DNA from: AC-32 sp963765785
GTDB lineage: Bacteria > Actinomycetota > Thermoleophilia > Gaiellales > Gaiellaceae
NCBI GenBank assembly: GCA_963765785.1
Contig: CAVXXW010000022.1
Span: forward strand, 124,001 to 188,000
DNA length: 64,000 bases
Reading direction: 5' to 3'
Under the pieces are notes generated by a model. It saw only the letters and a program-made list of their open reading frames with translations, had not been told where the DNA came from and ran no database searches. Positions 40,066-48,454 of the stretch are shown here, in pieces (position 1 is the first letter of the stretch; the number at the start of each line of letters is the position of its first letter). Both the position numbers and the translations under genes were made by a program.

Positions 40066-40177
40066 CGGAATGGGGCTCATGGAGGAAAGCGGAGGTCGAG
40101 TTCTAGGAGGGCCTGATTTGCAGGCACTTCGTCCACTCCAAGCCACGCCCCGCCACACCCCTACCGAGCGCTGGCGC

Positions 40178-40222
40178 AGTCTGGGGGACTAGAGGTCCCG
40201 AGTTCAAATCTCGGCGCCCCGA
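40178..40222 (+). repeat. attR: 45-bp copy of the tRNA-Pro 3' half
   Basis: Identical to 30127-30171. No tRNA 5' half precedes it, so it is the displaced original 3' end and not a second tRNA gene. Confidence 0.95.
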
Positions 40223-40849
40223 TGGACGAAAGCCCTGCAGGTGCGGGGCTTTCTCGTTTACCGGCCCCGCCGGCGACGCGGCGCCGTCGGCTGTGCCCAT
40301 TTGCCCGCACCGCAGGTGTCCCCGCGCGCAGCATGTGCGAGGAAGCAAGCCGGCGACGGCTGGACCTTCGGTGGGAGTAGCCGAAGAGATGCAGGAGGGA
40401 CGGCCGCTCCGCCCCTCCCACACGTGTGCTGCTCCCCTCCTGATCCCCGTGCCGTCAGGAACGGCGATCACATCATGGAAAGCTAAGACGGACCTAAGAA
40501 GATGACCGCTGCAGGAAAAAGGGCTGGGCCGGTGCGCGGTACCGCGTCGAGCGGCGGCGTTCAGGCGACGAGAACGTGGTGGCCGGAGGTCACACGCGAC
40601 GAGCAGAAGTGATCCCGGCTGTCCAGCGGCGCAGGAGTTCCGGTCGTACCTCCGGCCACCGCACGTATCGCTTCCAATGGGCTTGTGTTCTCCCCGATCG
40701 GAGGGATCGGGGTTGCCGCGTGGCAACGACCCGAGGCCGGCGGCCACGTTTCCCGTACTCTAGGCCTGATTCCGGGCCGGACACGCAGGTCGCGCGGACA
40801 GGATGTCGCTCGCGTCTGTTCCGATGGCTAGCGCAGCCCGCCTTCACAG
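40223..40849. other. Chromosomal region after attR without a supportable gene
   Basis: 627 bp. It begins with the original tRNA terminator and contains, at 40692-40727, a perfect 8-bp hairpin (CCCCGATC / GATCGGGG) that directly abuts the palindrome GTTGCCGCGTGGCAAC. No reading frame here looks coding. The stretch may hold promoters or a structured leader for the receiver gene at 40850. Confidence 0.5.
40229..40252 (+). terminator. Original tRNA-Pro terminator right of attR
   Basis: AAAGCCCTGCA pairs with TGCGGGGCTTT (11 bp including one G-T pair). Similar in sequence to the hairpin at 30179-30204 on the element side. Confidence 0.65.
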
Positions 40850-41305
40850 ATGCGGGCACCATCCGACATACTCGGGCCCGTGGGAGCCGCCCCCGCCCAG
40901 GCCGTGAGAATCGTCCTTCTGAACGACAACCGCCTGTTCGCCACCGCCTTGCATGCACGGGTGGAGCAAGATCCGCGCTTCGAGATCGTCGGCCTCGCGG
41001 CGGACGGCCCCGAGGCCGCCCGCCTGGTCGACGAAGTGAAGCCGGATGTCGTGCTGATCGACGCCGGCGTGCCTGGGAACGACCCGTTGGTCGCGACGCG
41101 CCTGATCATGCGCGGCGCCGCGACCCCACGAGTGGTGATCATGGCCGACCCGGACGACGAGCTCGACGCGGTAGAGGCGCACGATGCGGGCGCCTCGGCC
41201 TTCCTGCAGAAACCGCGCTCGGTGGCCGACCTGCTCGAGACGCTCGAGCTGGCGGCCATCCTCGCGCAGGTCCGCGTCGCGCAGGCCGAGTCGGACGAGC
41301 CGTAG
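40850..41305 (+). CDS. Stand-alone response regulator receiver-like protein
   Basis: 151 residues if ATG 40850 is used; GTG 40880 or 40904 are alternatives that remove a disordered N-terminus. A single CheY-like domain: RIVLLNDNRLF (the usual acidic pair is ND), phospho-acceptor Asp71 in VVLIDAGVPG, and FLQKP with the conserved Lys. There is no output domain. A LuxR-type regulator is convergent next to it. Confidence 0.7.
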   Translation: MRAPSDILGPVGAAPAQAVRIVLLNDNRLFATALHARVEQDPRFEIVGLAADGPEAARLVDEVKPDVVLIDAGVPGNDPLVATRLIMRGAATPRVVIMADPDDELDAVEAHDAGASAFLQKPRSVADLLETLELAAILAQVRVAQAESDEP

Positions 41306-41316
41306 GTTTTGCGGCG

Positions 41317-41988
41317 TTACGCCTGAGCGACCACTCCCGGGTCGACGCCGGACGGCGTCGGCAGCAGGCCGTGGATCTGGGCCCAGCGGCTCGCCTCCGT
41401 GCGGTTCGCGACGTCGAGCTTCCGGTAGATGTTCGACAGGTGGAACTTGACGGTCTGCTCGGTGACCCAGAGCATCCGCGCAAGCTGGCTGTTCGAGTGC
41501 CCCTCGGCGACGAGCTGCAGGATCTCGCGTTCCCGCTTCGTCAGCACCGCCGCAGCGACGTGAGCGTCCGCTGACGCGGCGCCGTTGACCGGTGCCGGTG
41601 CGAGCGGTGGCAGGAACAGCGACGGCGAGAACGCTTGCCGGATCGCTACGCCCACGTCGTCCGAGTGGGCCGTCTTCACGACGTATGCCACTGCGCCGCC
41701 GGCGAACGCAGCCTGAACTTGCGCCGGATCGTCAGACGACGCCAAGGCGATCGCCTTCAGCCCCGGCACCCGAGCACTTGCTTCCCGAATGCAGGTGACG
41801 CCACCGCCGGCCGGTTCGGCCACGAGGATGCCTGGGCGTAGCTCCTCGCACAGCCGCAACGCCCGGTCGGCGTCGGACGTCCGTCCCGCAACAGTGATGC
41901 GGTTCTTCGTGAGGATGTTCTCGACCGCGTCCAACCACAAAGGGTAGGGGTCGAGCAACACCGCCCTTCTTTCGCCCTCCGTTGCCAC
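41317..41988 (-). CDS. LuxR/NarL-family response regulator with atypical receiver
   Basis: 223 residues, GTG 41988. The N-terminal receiver reads AVLLDPYP at the metal site and ILVAEPAGGG at the phosphorylation site, with Glu58 where Asp is expected, so phosphorylation is unlikely and an always-on state is possible. The C-terminal GerE domain is normal (LTKREREILQLVAEGHSNSQ, TVKFHLSNIYRKL). Divergent upstream region is 237 bp. Confidence 0.85.
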   Translation of the reverse strand: MATEGERRAVLLDPYPLWLDAVENILTKNRITVAGRTSDADRALRLCEELRPGILVAEPAGGGVTCIREASARVPGLKAIALASSDDPAQVQAAFAGGAVAYVVKTAHSDDVGVAIRQAFSPSLFLPPLAPAPVNGAASADAHVAAAVLTKREREILQLVAEGHSNSQLARMLWVTEQTVKFHLSNIYRKLDVANRTEASRWAQIHGLLPTPSGVDPGVVAQA

Positions 41989-42141
41989 AGGTGATACCCC
42001 TTTCTCCCCCCCAGGAGATGGTTCGTCTCACGTAATACCCCATTTCGGACTGTGTGTAAAGAGGTGGATAAGCACCTGATACGGGATTGAAACCTGGACA
42101 ATTCTCCCGTGTTCGGCAGGTGGCCCTTTTCCACAGCCATT

Positions 42142-42161
42142 TCTCCACAGACCTGTGGAGA
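42142..42161. promoter_or_regulatory. 20-bp palindrome with DnaA-box-like half sites
   Basis: TCTCCACAG-AC-CTGTGGAGA is perfectly symmetrical. TTTTCCACA (42127-42135) and TTCTCCACA (42141-42149) fit the TTNTCCACA DnaA-box pattern. Lies between the LuxR regulator start and the XRE gene end; an operator or DnaA-binding cluster is possible. Confidence 0.35.
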
Positions 42162-42225
42162 CTTCGAGCCTGATCGGGCAGGCAGTCCGGACTCGCCGAA
42201 GGGCGTGCTCGACCCGGCCGGGATG

Positions 42226-42525
42226 CTAGGCGCCGAGCCGCTTGTAGAGCCGGTCGATCAGGTCGGGCATCGCCTCGAGCCTGCGCGTGATCACGCGCAG
42301 GCGGTACTCGCGAAAGTGCTCCGGCTCGACCCCTAGGGCCTTCGCGAGCTGGCCGACGACCTTGTCCGAGGGCACGGGCCGGTTCCCGTGTACCAGGTGG
42401 TTGAGGTAGCCGGCCGAGAGCTTCGTCTTGTCCGCTAGGCCGCGATAGGTGATCCCGGTCTCCGCCATCAGCCGCTCGATCGTCGGGCCGAAGGGCTTCT
42501 CACTGAACTTCCGCCGGCGCGCCAC
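42226..42525 (-). CDS. XRE-family transcriptional regulator
   Basis: 99 residues with one helix-turn-helix domain: ITYRGLADKTKLSAGYLNHLVHGNRPVPSDKVVGQLAKAL (about 25-64), followed by a helical tail. ATG/GTG start at 42525 lies directly downstream of proS on the same strand with no gap, so it may be cotranscribed. Target unknown. Confidence 0.8.
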   Translation of the reverse strand: MARRRKFSEKPFGPTIERLMAETGITYRGLADKTKLSAGYLNHLVHGNRPVPSDKVVGQLAKALGVEPEHFREYRLRVITRRLEAMPDLIDRLYKRLGA

Positions 42526-44184
42526 CTAGACGATGCTCCCCAGCTCGTCGAGGGCGATGCGCCGCTCGTCGCCGGTCTTGCGGTTGCGGACATCGACGGC
42601 GCCGTCCTCGAGCGTCTTCCTGCCGACGGTGACGCGGAGCGGGATGCCGATCAGGTCGGCGTCGGCGAACTTCTCCCCCGCGCGCGCGTCGCGGTCGTCG
42701 AGCAGCACCTGGGCGCCGGCCTGGTCGAGCGCGCGCGCTGCCTCCTCCGCCTGCTCCTCCACGCCCGGCAACGCGACCACGTGGACATCGTACGGGGCGA
42801 TCGAGCGCGGCCAGACGATGCCATGCTCGTCGTGGCCCTGCTCGACCGCCGTGGCCATCACGCGGCCCGGCCCGATGCCGTAGCTGCCCATGATCAAGGG
42901 GCGCTCGCCGCCGTCCTCGTCGACGAACGTGGCCTTGAGCGGTTCCGAATATCGCGTCCCGAGCTTGAAGATGTGTCCCACTTCGATCGCCGCCTGTAGA
43001 CGTAGATGCCCGCCGCACTCAGGACATGCGTCTCCTGCGCGAACTTCTCGAAGATCGGCGAAGCACGGGTGGTAGTCGCGCCCGGCCTGCACGCCGCGGA
43101 GGTGGACGTCGTCCCGATTCGCGCCGACGACGTACTGCCCCTCGCCCAGCGTCTCGTCGGCGATCACCTCCAGCGTGACCCCGACCGGGCCGATCGAGCC
43201 GCCGTCCGCGCCGAACGTCGCACGGATCTCTTCCGTCTCGGCGGGCCGAAACGTTTCTCCGAGCGCGGCCAGCAGCTTCATCTCGTTGAGCCGGTCGTCG
43301 CCTCGAACGAGCGCGAGCACGACCTTCCGGTCGACAACCACCGGCATCGCCTTCGCGGTCGCGCGCGGGTCGACGCCGAGAAACTGCGAGACGGCCTCGA
43401 TCGTCCGTTGGCCGGGCGTCTCGACTTCCTCGGGCGCGTCCAGCGGCTCGGGAAAGTCGGGCGCGGATGGCACGCCGGAGGCGATCTCGATGTCAGCGGC
43501 GTAGTCGCCGTTCTCGCAGAGCACGAGTGTGTTCTCGCCGGAGTCGGCGGGCGCCAGGAAGTCCCGGCTGCCGCTGCCGCCCATGATTCCCGACTCGGCC
43601 GCGACCTCGAGCGCCTCGATCCCGCAGCGCTCGAAGATCCGCTTGTAGGCCGCGGCGTGCTTGCGAAAGCTCTCGTCGAGACCGGCGTCGTCGCGGTCGA
43701 ACGAATAGGCGTCCTTCATGATGAACTCGCGCACCCGGAGCAGCCCGCCGCGTGGCCGCGGCTCGTCGCGGTCCTTGACGGAGAGGTGGTAGAGGATCTT
43801 TGGCAGGTCGCGGTAGCTCTTGATCTCACGCGCGTGGAACGTGACCGTCTCCTCGTGGGTCATCGGCAGCACGAACTCGCGCCCGGCGCGGTCGTGCAGC
43901 TTGAAGAGCTCGGGAATCGAGTAGCGGCCCGTCTCCTTCCAGAGCTCGGCCGGCGTGAGGACCGGCATCAGCATCTCCTGGCCGCCGATCGCATCCATCT
44001 CCTCGCGGATGATCTGCTCGACCTTGCGGTGCACGCGCCAGCCGAGCGGCATGTACGTCCAGATGCCGGCGCTGACTTGGCGGATGAAGCCGCCTCGCAC
44101 GAGCAGGCGGTGGCTGACCGCCTCCGCGTCCGCCGGATCCTCGCGCAGGGTCGGCAGGAACAACTGTGAGGCCCGGGCGATCAT
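42526..44184 (-). CDS. proS: Prolyl-tRNA synthetase
   Basis: 552-residue class II aminoacyl-tRNA synthetase of the bacterial type. Motif 1 region (MPLGWRVHRKVEQIIREEMDAIGGQEMLMP), motif 2 (FRDEPRPRGGLLRVREFIMKDAYSF-like), an inserted editing domain (about 225-400), motif 3 (GSYGIGPGRVM) and the anticodon-binding domain are present. It is the last core gene of the rpsB-to-proS series. Before element insertion the tRNA-Pro gene would have lain about 2.3 kb from it. Confidence 0.96.
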   Translation of the reverse strand: MIARASQLFLPTLREDPADAEAVSHRLLVRGGFIRQVSAGIWTYMPLGWRVHRKVEQIIREEMDAIGGQEMLMPVLTPAELWKETGRYSIPELFKLHDRAGREFVLPMTHEETVTFHAREIKSYRDLPKILYHLSVKDRDEPRPRGGLLRVREFIMKDAYSFDRDDAGLDESFRKHAAAYKRIFERCGIEALEVAAESGIMGGSGSRDFLAPADSGENTLVLCENGDYAADIEIASGVPSAPDFPEPLDAPEEVETPGQRTIEAVSQFLGVDPRATAKAMPVVVDRKVVLALVRGDDRLNEMKLLAALGETFRPAETEEIRATFGADGGSIGPVGVTLEVIADETLGEGQYVVGANRDDVHLRGVQAGRDYHPCFADLREVRAGDACPECGGHLRLQAAIEVGHIFKLGTRYSEPLKATFVDEDGGERPLIMGSYGIGPGRVMATAVEQGHDEHGIVWPRSIAPYDVHVVALPGVEEQAEEAARALDQAGAQVLLDDRDARAGEKFADADLIGIPLRVTVGRKTLEDGAVDVRNRKTGDERRIALDELGSIV

Positions 44185-44199
44185 CGTTGCCCGAAGAGA

Positions 44200-45333
44200 C
44201 TATTCGAGCGGGATCAGCGAGGCTTCCGCCATCGCTAGAGCGGCGGGTTTTGCCATTTTCAGGCGCTTGGGACGGAACATGCCGGCGGCGATCCACTTGT
44301 CGATCTCGTGGAACAGCTCGTCGACGAGGACGTCCGAGGAGACCTTCTTCAGCACGCGGCCGTGGGCGTAGACGAAGCCGACGTCGCGGCCGCCGGCGAT
44401 GCCGAAGTCCGCGTCGCCCGCCTCGCCGGGGCCGTTCACCGCGCAGCCGAGCACCGCGACCTCGAAGTGCTGCGGGTACCCGCGCAGCCGCTCTTCGACC
44501 ACCTCGGCGAGCGTCTGGACGCCGACGTTGTCGCGGCCACAGCTCGGGCACGCGATCATCACCGGCCCGCGCTCGCGAAGGCCGAGCGCCTTCAGGATCT
44601 CGAAGGCAGTCTTGACCTCCTCGACCGGGTCGGCGGTCAGCGAGACGCGCACGGTGTCGCCGATCCCGTCCACGAGCAGCGCGCCCATGCCGACCGCGCT
44701 CTTGATCGAGCCCGAGAACGGCGTCCCAGCCTCGGTCACGCCGAGGTGGAGTGGGTACGGCACCTTCGAGGCGAGCAGCCGGTAGGCGCGGATCATCGTC
44801 GGCACGTGGCTCGACTTGACCGAGATCTTGAAGTCGTAGAAGCCAAGGCTCTCGAGCAGGCGCACCTCTTCGAGCGCCGCCTCGACCAGTGCCTCGGCCT
44901 GGTCTTGCTGCGCGAGCTCGGCGAGGTGCTTCGGCAGTGAGCCCGAGTTCGCGCCGATCCGCATCGGGATCCCCGCCGTCTGGGCCGCCCGCACGACCTC
45001 AGCGACCTTGTCGGGACCGCCGATGTTGCCGGGGTTGATCCGAACGGCCGCGACGCCGGCCTCGATCGCACGCAGCGCGAGGCTGGCGTTGAAGTGGATG
45101 TCCGCGATCACCGGGATCGGCGAGAGCCTGACGATCTTCGGAAGCGCGTCGGCATCCTCGCTCTTCGGCACCGCGACGCGAACGACCTCGCAGCCGGCCG
45201 ACGCAAGCGCCGCGATCTGCGCGGTCGTCGCCTCGACGTCGTGCGTCTTCGTGAGCGTCATCGACTGCACGACGACGGGCGCGCCGCCGCCGATCTCGAC
45301 ACCGCCTACGTGGATCGAACGTTCGCTCGCCAC
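44200..45333 (-). CDS. ispG: (E)-4-hydroxy-3-methylbut-2-enyl-diphosphate synthase IspG
   Basis: 377 residues. The TIM-barrel part begins IHVGGVEIGGGAPVVVQSMT; the [4Fe-4S] cysteines are in ACPSCGRDN and VLGCAVNGPGEA near the C-terminus. Converts MEcPP to HMBPP in the MEP isoprenoid pathway; dxr is three genes upstream in the same operon. Confidence 0.96.
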   Translation of the reverse strand: MASERSIHVGGVEIGGGAPVVVQSMTLTKTHDVEATTAQIAALASAGCEVVRVAVPKSEDADALPKIVRLSPIPVIADIHFNASLALRAIEAGVAAVRINPGNIGGPDKVAEVVRAAQTAGIPMRIGANSGSLPKHLAELAQQDQAEALVEAALEEVRLLESLGFYDFKISVKSSHVPTMIRAYRLLASKVPYPLHLGVTEAGTPFSGSIKSAVGMGALLVDGIGDTVRVSLTADPVEEVKTAFEILKALGLRERGPVMIACPSCGRDNVGVQTLAEVVEERLRGYPQHFEVAVLGCAVNGPGEAGDADFGIAGGRDVGFVYAHGRVLKKVSSDVLVDELFHEIDKWIAAGMFRPKRLKMAKPAALAMAEASLIPLE

Positions 45334-45343
45334 GCGGGTGAGT

Positions 45344-46576
45344 CTAGCCCCCGCGGATATTCCCGATGTCGTTCGAAAGCCCGACGAAGAAGAGGAGCAA
45401 GACGAGCGCGATCCCGATGGCCGACACCCGCTCGTACACCGAGCGCTGGACTGCCCGGCCGCGAATGCCTTCGACGATCGAGAACGCCATGTGGCCGCCG
45501 TCGAGCGGCAGCAGGGGCAGCAGGTTCAGCAGCGCGAGCGAGAGACTGATGATCGCCAGCACCTGGAAGTACTCCCGGTAGCCGAACTGCACGGCCTTGC
45601 TCGACTGCTGGACGATCCCGACGGGCGTCGAGACCTGCTTGCGGCCGGAGCCGTTGGCGATGTGGCCTAACCACGTCCCCATCGCCTTCGTGACGAGCCA
45701 CGCGTCCTGCGACGCGAGCCCGAACGCCTGCACCGGGTTGTAGTGCTTGTAGCGGATCGCGGCCGGGTGGAAGCCGAGCGTGTAGACGCCGTCCTGCTTC
45801 GTCGGTTTCACCGCTATCAGCAGCTTGGGCGGCTGCCCCGGCCGCAGCACTAGCAGCGCGAGCGGCTTGCCGTTGCTGTCGCGGATCGTGTTGCGGACAT
45901 CGTCGAAGGTGTACGTCGCGTTGCCGTTGATCCCGAAGATCGTGTCGCCCGGCTTCAGGCCCGCGGCCGCGGCAGGCGACCCGGCGACGACGTCCTGGAC
46001 CTTGCGCGAGGCGTCGCTCGGGATGCCGAGCATGTAGACGCAGGCGAGCAGAACGATTGCGAAGACGAAGTTCGTGCCCGGCCCGGCGGCGATCACCGCG
46101 AGCCGCTTCCACGTGCCCTGTCGCCAGTACGCGTCGGAGCCGAGAGCGTCACCGAGCTCGGCGAGGCCGCGGTCGGCGGCGCGGCGCGCCTTGGGCGTCA
46201 GCTTCGCGCTCGCCAGCGCCTGCTCGAGCGTCACGAGCGCCGGTCGAGCCTCGTCGAACGCGCTTCGCGCCACGAGCCGCTTCACCCGCTCGACGTCGGT
46301 CAGCAGCCGCGGCTCCTCGTACAGCGCCGGCCCGAAGTGCACGTCCAGGTCGGACGGCGCCGGCCGGTGCATGCCCGGGATCTTCACGTAGCCCCCGAAC
46401 GGGATCACGCCGAGGCCGTACTCGATCCCGTTGCGCGTCGTCTTCGCGATCGCCGGCGGGAAGCCGATGTAGAACTTGCGCGGGCGCATCCCGACCGCGC
46501 GCGCCGTGAAGAAGTGGCCGGCCTCGTGGATCAGGATCAGCAGGGCCAGGCCGAGGATCGCGACGAGGACATTCAT
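45344..46576 (-). CDS. rseP: Site-2 protease RseP (RIP metalloprotease)
   Basis: 410-residue intramembrane zinc protease. The HEAGH motif is at residues 17-21 in the first transmembrane helix, a FGGYVKIPGM loop follows, one PDZ domain lies near 200-270 (GSPAAAAGLKPGD), and the third ligand region is LLPLDGGHM near the C-terminus. A helical insert of about 80 residues (EEPRLLTDVERVKRL onward) separates the first loop from the next helix. It likely cleaves anti-sigma factors or signal-peptide remnants. ATGA overlap with dxr. Confidence 0.94.
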   Translation of the reverse strand: MNVLVAILGLALLILIHEAGHFFTARAVGMRPRKFYIGFPPAIAKTTRNGIEYGLGVIPFGGYVKIPGMHRPAPSDLDVHFGPALYEEPRLLTDVERVKRLVARSAFDEARPALVTLEQALASAKLTPKARRAADRGLAELGDALGSDAYWRQGTWKRLAVIAAGPGTNFVFAIVLLACVYMLGIPSDASRKVQDVVAGSPAAAAGLKPGDTIFGINGNATYTFDDVRNTIRDSNGKPLALLVLRPGQPPKLLIAVKPTKQDGVYTLGFHPAAIRYKHYNPVQAFGLASQDAWLVTKAMGTWLGHIANGSGRKQVSTPVGIVQQSSKAVQFGYREYFQVLAIISLSLALLNLLPLLPLDGGHMAFSIVEGIRGRAVQRSVYERVSAIGIALVLLLFFVGLSNDIGNIRGG

Positions 46577-47628
46577 ACGGCTGCCCTTTCCGCGAGCCGC
46601 CGCGCTTCCCTGTCTGCCTCGACGAGCTCCTCGAGGTCGCGGGGCGGGCTGCCGTCGACCTCCGCGAGCACCTCATCGACGGTCGCGGCGATCCCGAGGA
46701 ACGGCAGTCGTCCTTCCAGGAATGCGGCGACCGCGACCTCGTTCGCGGCGTTGAAGGCGCACGGGTAGGTGCCGCCCCGCTCCCCGGCCCGCCGCGCGAG
46801 CCCGAGCAGCGGGAACGTCTCCAGGTCGGGCGGCTCGAACTCGAGCACGAGGCCCTGTGCGAAGTCGAGCGGCTCGACCGGCGTCGCCGCCCGCTCCGGA
46901 TAGGTGAGCGCGAACGCGATCGGGACGCGCATGTCCGGGTAGCCGAGGTGCGCGAGCGAGGCGCCGTCGCGGAAGCGCACGAGGGCGTGGACGACCGACG
47001 TCGGCTGGAGCACCACCTCGATTCGGTCGTACGGCAGGCCGAAGAGAAAGTGCGCCTCGATCAGCTCGAGGCCCTTGTTGGCGAGCGTGGACGAGTCCAC
47101 CGTGATCTTCGGGCCCATGCGCCAGGTCGGGTGCGCGAGCGCCTCCTCCGGCGAGACGTCCTCCAGCTCGTCGCGCGTCCGGCCGCGGAATGGCCCGCCG
47201 GAGCCAGTCAGCACGAGCGAGTGCACCTGGTCGGCGGTGCGGCCCTCGAGGCACTGGAAGGCCGCGGAGTGCTCGCTGTCGACCGGCAGCAGCAGGCCGC
47301 CGCCGCGCGTCTGCGCATCGAGCGCGAGCTCGCCGGCCGTGACGAGGCTCTCCTTGTTCGCGAGCGCGAGCGTGACGCCGTGTTCCAGCGCCCAGAGCGT
47401 TGCGGGCAGACCGGCGAAGCCCACCACCGCGTTCAGCACGACATCCGGCTGTGCGCGCTCGAGCAGCTCGGTCAGGTCGCCGCCCACCTGCGTCAGCGGC
47501 GCGAGCCCGTCAATCGGCTGCGCGCCGGAGGCGGCCGCCACCAATTCGAGCTCCGGCTGTGCGGAGACGATCTCGAGCGCCTGGCGGCCGATGGAGCCGG
47601 TGGCCCCCAGCAGCGCTATACGCGTCAT
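46573..47628 (-). CDS. dxr: 1-deoxy-D-xylulose 5-phosphate reductoisomerase
   Basis: 351 residues. NADPH-binding LLGATGSIGRQALEI at the N-terminus, the NKESLVTAG motif, the metal site in PVDSEHSA, and KITVDSSTLANKGLE and the C-terminal NAANEVAVAAFL motif. It commits DXP to the MEP pathway; coupled to rseP by ATGA. Confidence 0.96.
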   Translation of the reverse strand: MTRIALLGATGSIGRQALEIVSAQPELELVAAASGAQPIDGLAPLTQVGGDLTELLERAQPDVVLNAVVGFAGLPATLWALEHGVTLALANKESLVTAGELALDAQTRGGGLLLPVDSEHSAAFQCLEGRTADQVHSLVLTGSGGPFRGRTRDELEDVSPEEALAHPTWRMGPKITVDSSTLANKGLELIEAHFLFGLPYDRIEVVLQPTSVVHALVRFRDGASLAHLGYPDMRVPIAFALTYPERAATPVEPLDFAQGLVLEFEPPDLETFPLLGLARRAGERGGTYPCAFNAANEVAVAAFLEGRLPFLGIAATVDEVLAEVDGSPPRDLEELVEADREARRLAERAAV

Positions 47629-47662
47629 CGGTCCAAGTGTACGAACGGATCGCGGCTGTGGA

Positions 47663-48454
47663 TCACGTCAGCGCGAGGATCGCGTAGTAGGCCGCGATCG
47701 CCGCGAACAGCGGCGCGTCGATCCGGTCGAGCACGCCGCCGTGGCCGCCGAGCAGCCGGCCGCTGTCCTTGACGCCGAAATCACGCTTGATCGCCGACTC
47801 GAACAGGTCGCCGATCGGGCACGCGGCGGCGATCACGGCGCCCAGGACCAGCGACTCGCCGGTCGAGAGGAAGTGCTGGTTGTACATCGCGAAGAACACG
47901 ATCAGCACGGCTGCGACCGTCGACGCCGCGAGCCCTTCCCACGTCTTGCCCGGAGAGATGACCGGCGCCAGCTTGTGTCTCCCGATCAGGCGGCCCGTGA
48001 AGAACGCAAAGGTGTCGGCACCGAAGACCGCGAGCAGCACGGTGAAGATCGCCAGCCGCCCATGTTCCGGCAACCCGCGCAGGAGCATCAGGTACGCGAG
48101 GCCGAGTCCGACCCAGGCCACGCCGAGGACCGTCGTCGCGACCGCGACCGTGAGCGACTGCCGCGTGTCGGAGACGCCTTTGAGCAGGAAGGCGAACGCG
48201 ACGGTCGTGAGGAAGCCGCCGACCATCCAGATCGGCCCGCCAAGCTGGACGCCGAGGAGCGTCAGCGCCAGGCCCGTGTAGCCGGCGAGCGCCAGGGGCC
48301 GGAGCGGCCTGGCGAGCACGTAGAACTCGTGCAGCGCGATCACGCCCGCAACGATCGCCAGGATGCAGAGCCACCAACCGCCGAGCCAGACCACGCCCAG
48401 GACGACGGGCAGCCCGACGGCCGCCACCAGGATCCGCGAGAGAAAGGGGCTCAT
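47663..48454 (-). CDS. cdsA: Phosphatidate cytidylyltransferase
   Basis: 263-residue multi-pass membrane enzyme (about eight helices) with the CDS signature near the C-terminus: ESAIKRDFGVKDSGRLLGGHGGVLDRIDA. Makes CDP-diacylglycerol, the precursor used by PgsA. Start overlaps the uppS stop by four bases. Confidence 0.94.
   Translation of the reverse strand: MSPFLSRILVAAVGLPVVLGVVWLGGWWLCILAIVAGVIALHEFYVLARPLRPLALAGYTGLALTLLGVQLGGPIWMVGGFLTTVAFAFLLKGVSDTRQSLTVAVATTVLGVAWVGLGLAYLMLLRGLPEHGRLAIFTVLLAVFGADTFAFFTGRLIGRHKLAPVISPGKTWEGLAASTVAAVLIVFFAMYNQHFLSTGESLVLGAVIAAACPIGDLFESAIKRDFGVKDSGRLLGGHGGVLDRIDAPLFAAIAAYYAILALT

Larger units (their letters stand above)
30127..40222. mobile_element. 10.05-kb integrative element in tRNA-Pro with its own replicase
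   Basis: Bounded by the 45-bp direct repeats; attL-to-attR offset is 10,051 bp. It encodes a tyrosine integrase (frameshifted) next to attL, two HTH_17/excisionase-like proteins, an NrS-1-type primase-polymerase/helicase with an internal iteron array, a prohead-protease-like protein, and many small proteins. All genes from 36801 down to 30601 form one minus-strand series with 4-bp overlaps. No portal, capsid, terminase, tail, relaxase or toxin gene is visible. It could be a phage satellite, an integrative plasmid or a degraded prophage. Confidence 0.92.

Noticed and set aside
30172..40177. Complete prophage
   Set aside because: No portal, major capsid, terminase, tail, holin or lysin gene can be read; one protease-like gene is not enough.
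40178..40222. A second tRNA-Pro gene at the right end of the element
   Set aside because: Only the 3' 45 bases match; acceptor 5' strand and D arm are absent, so it is the attR repeat.
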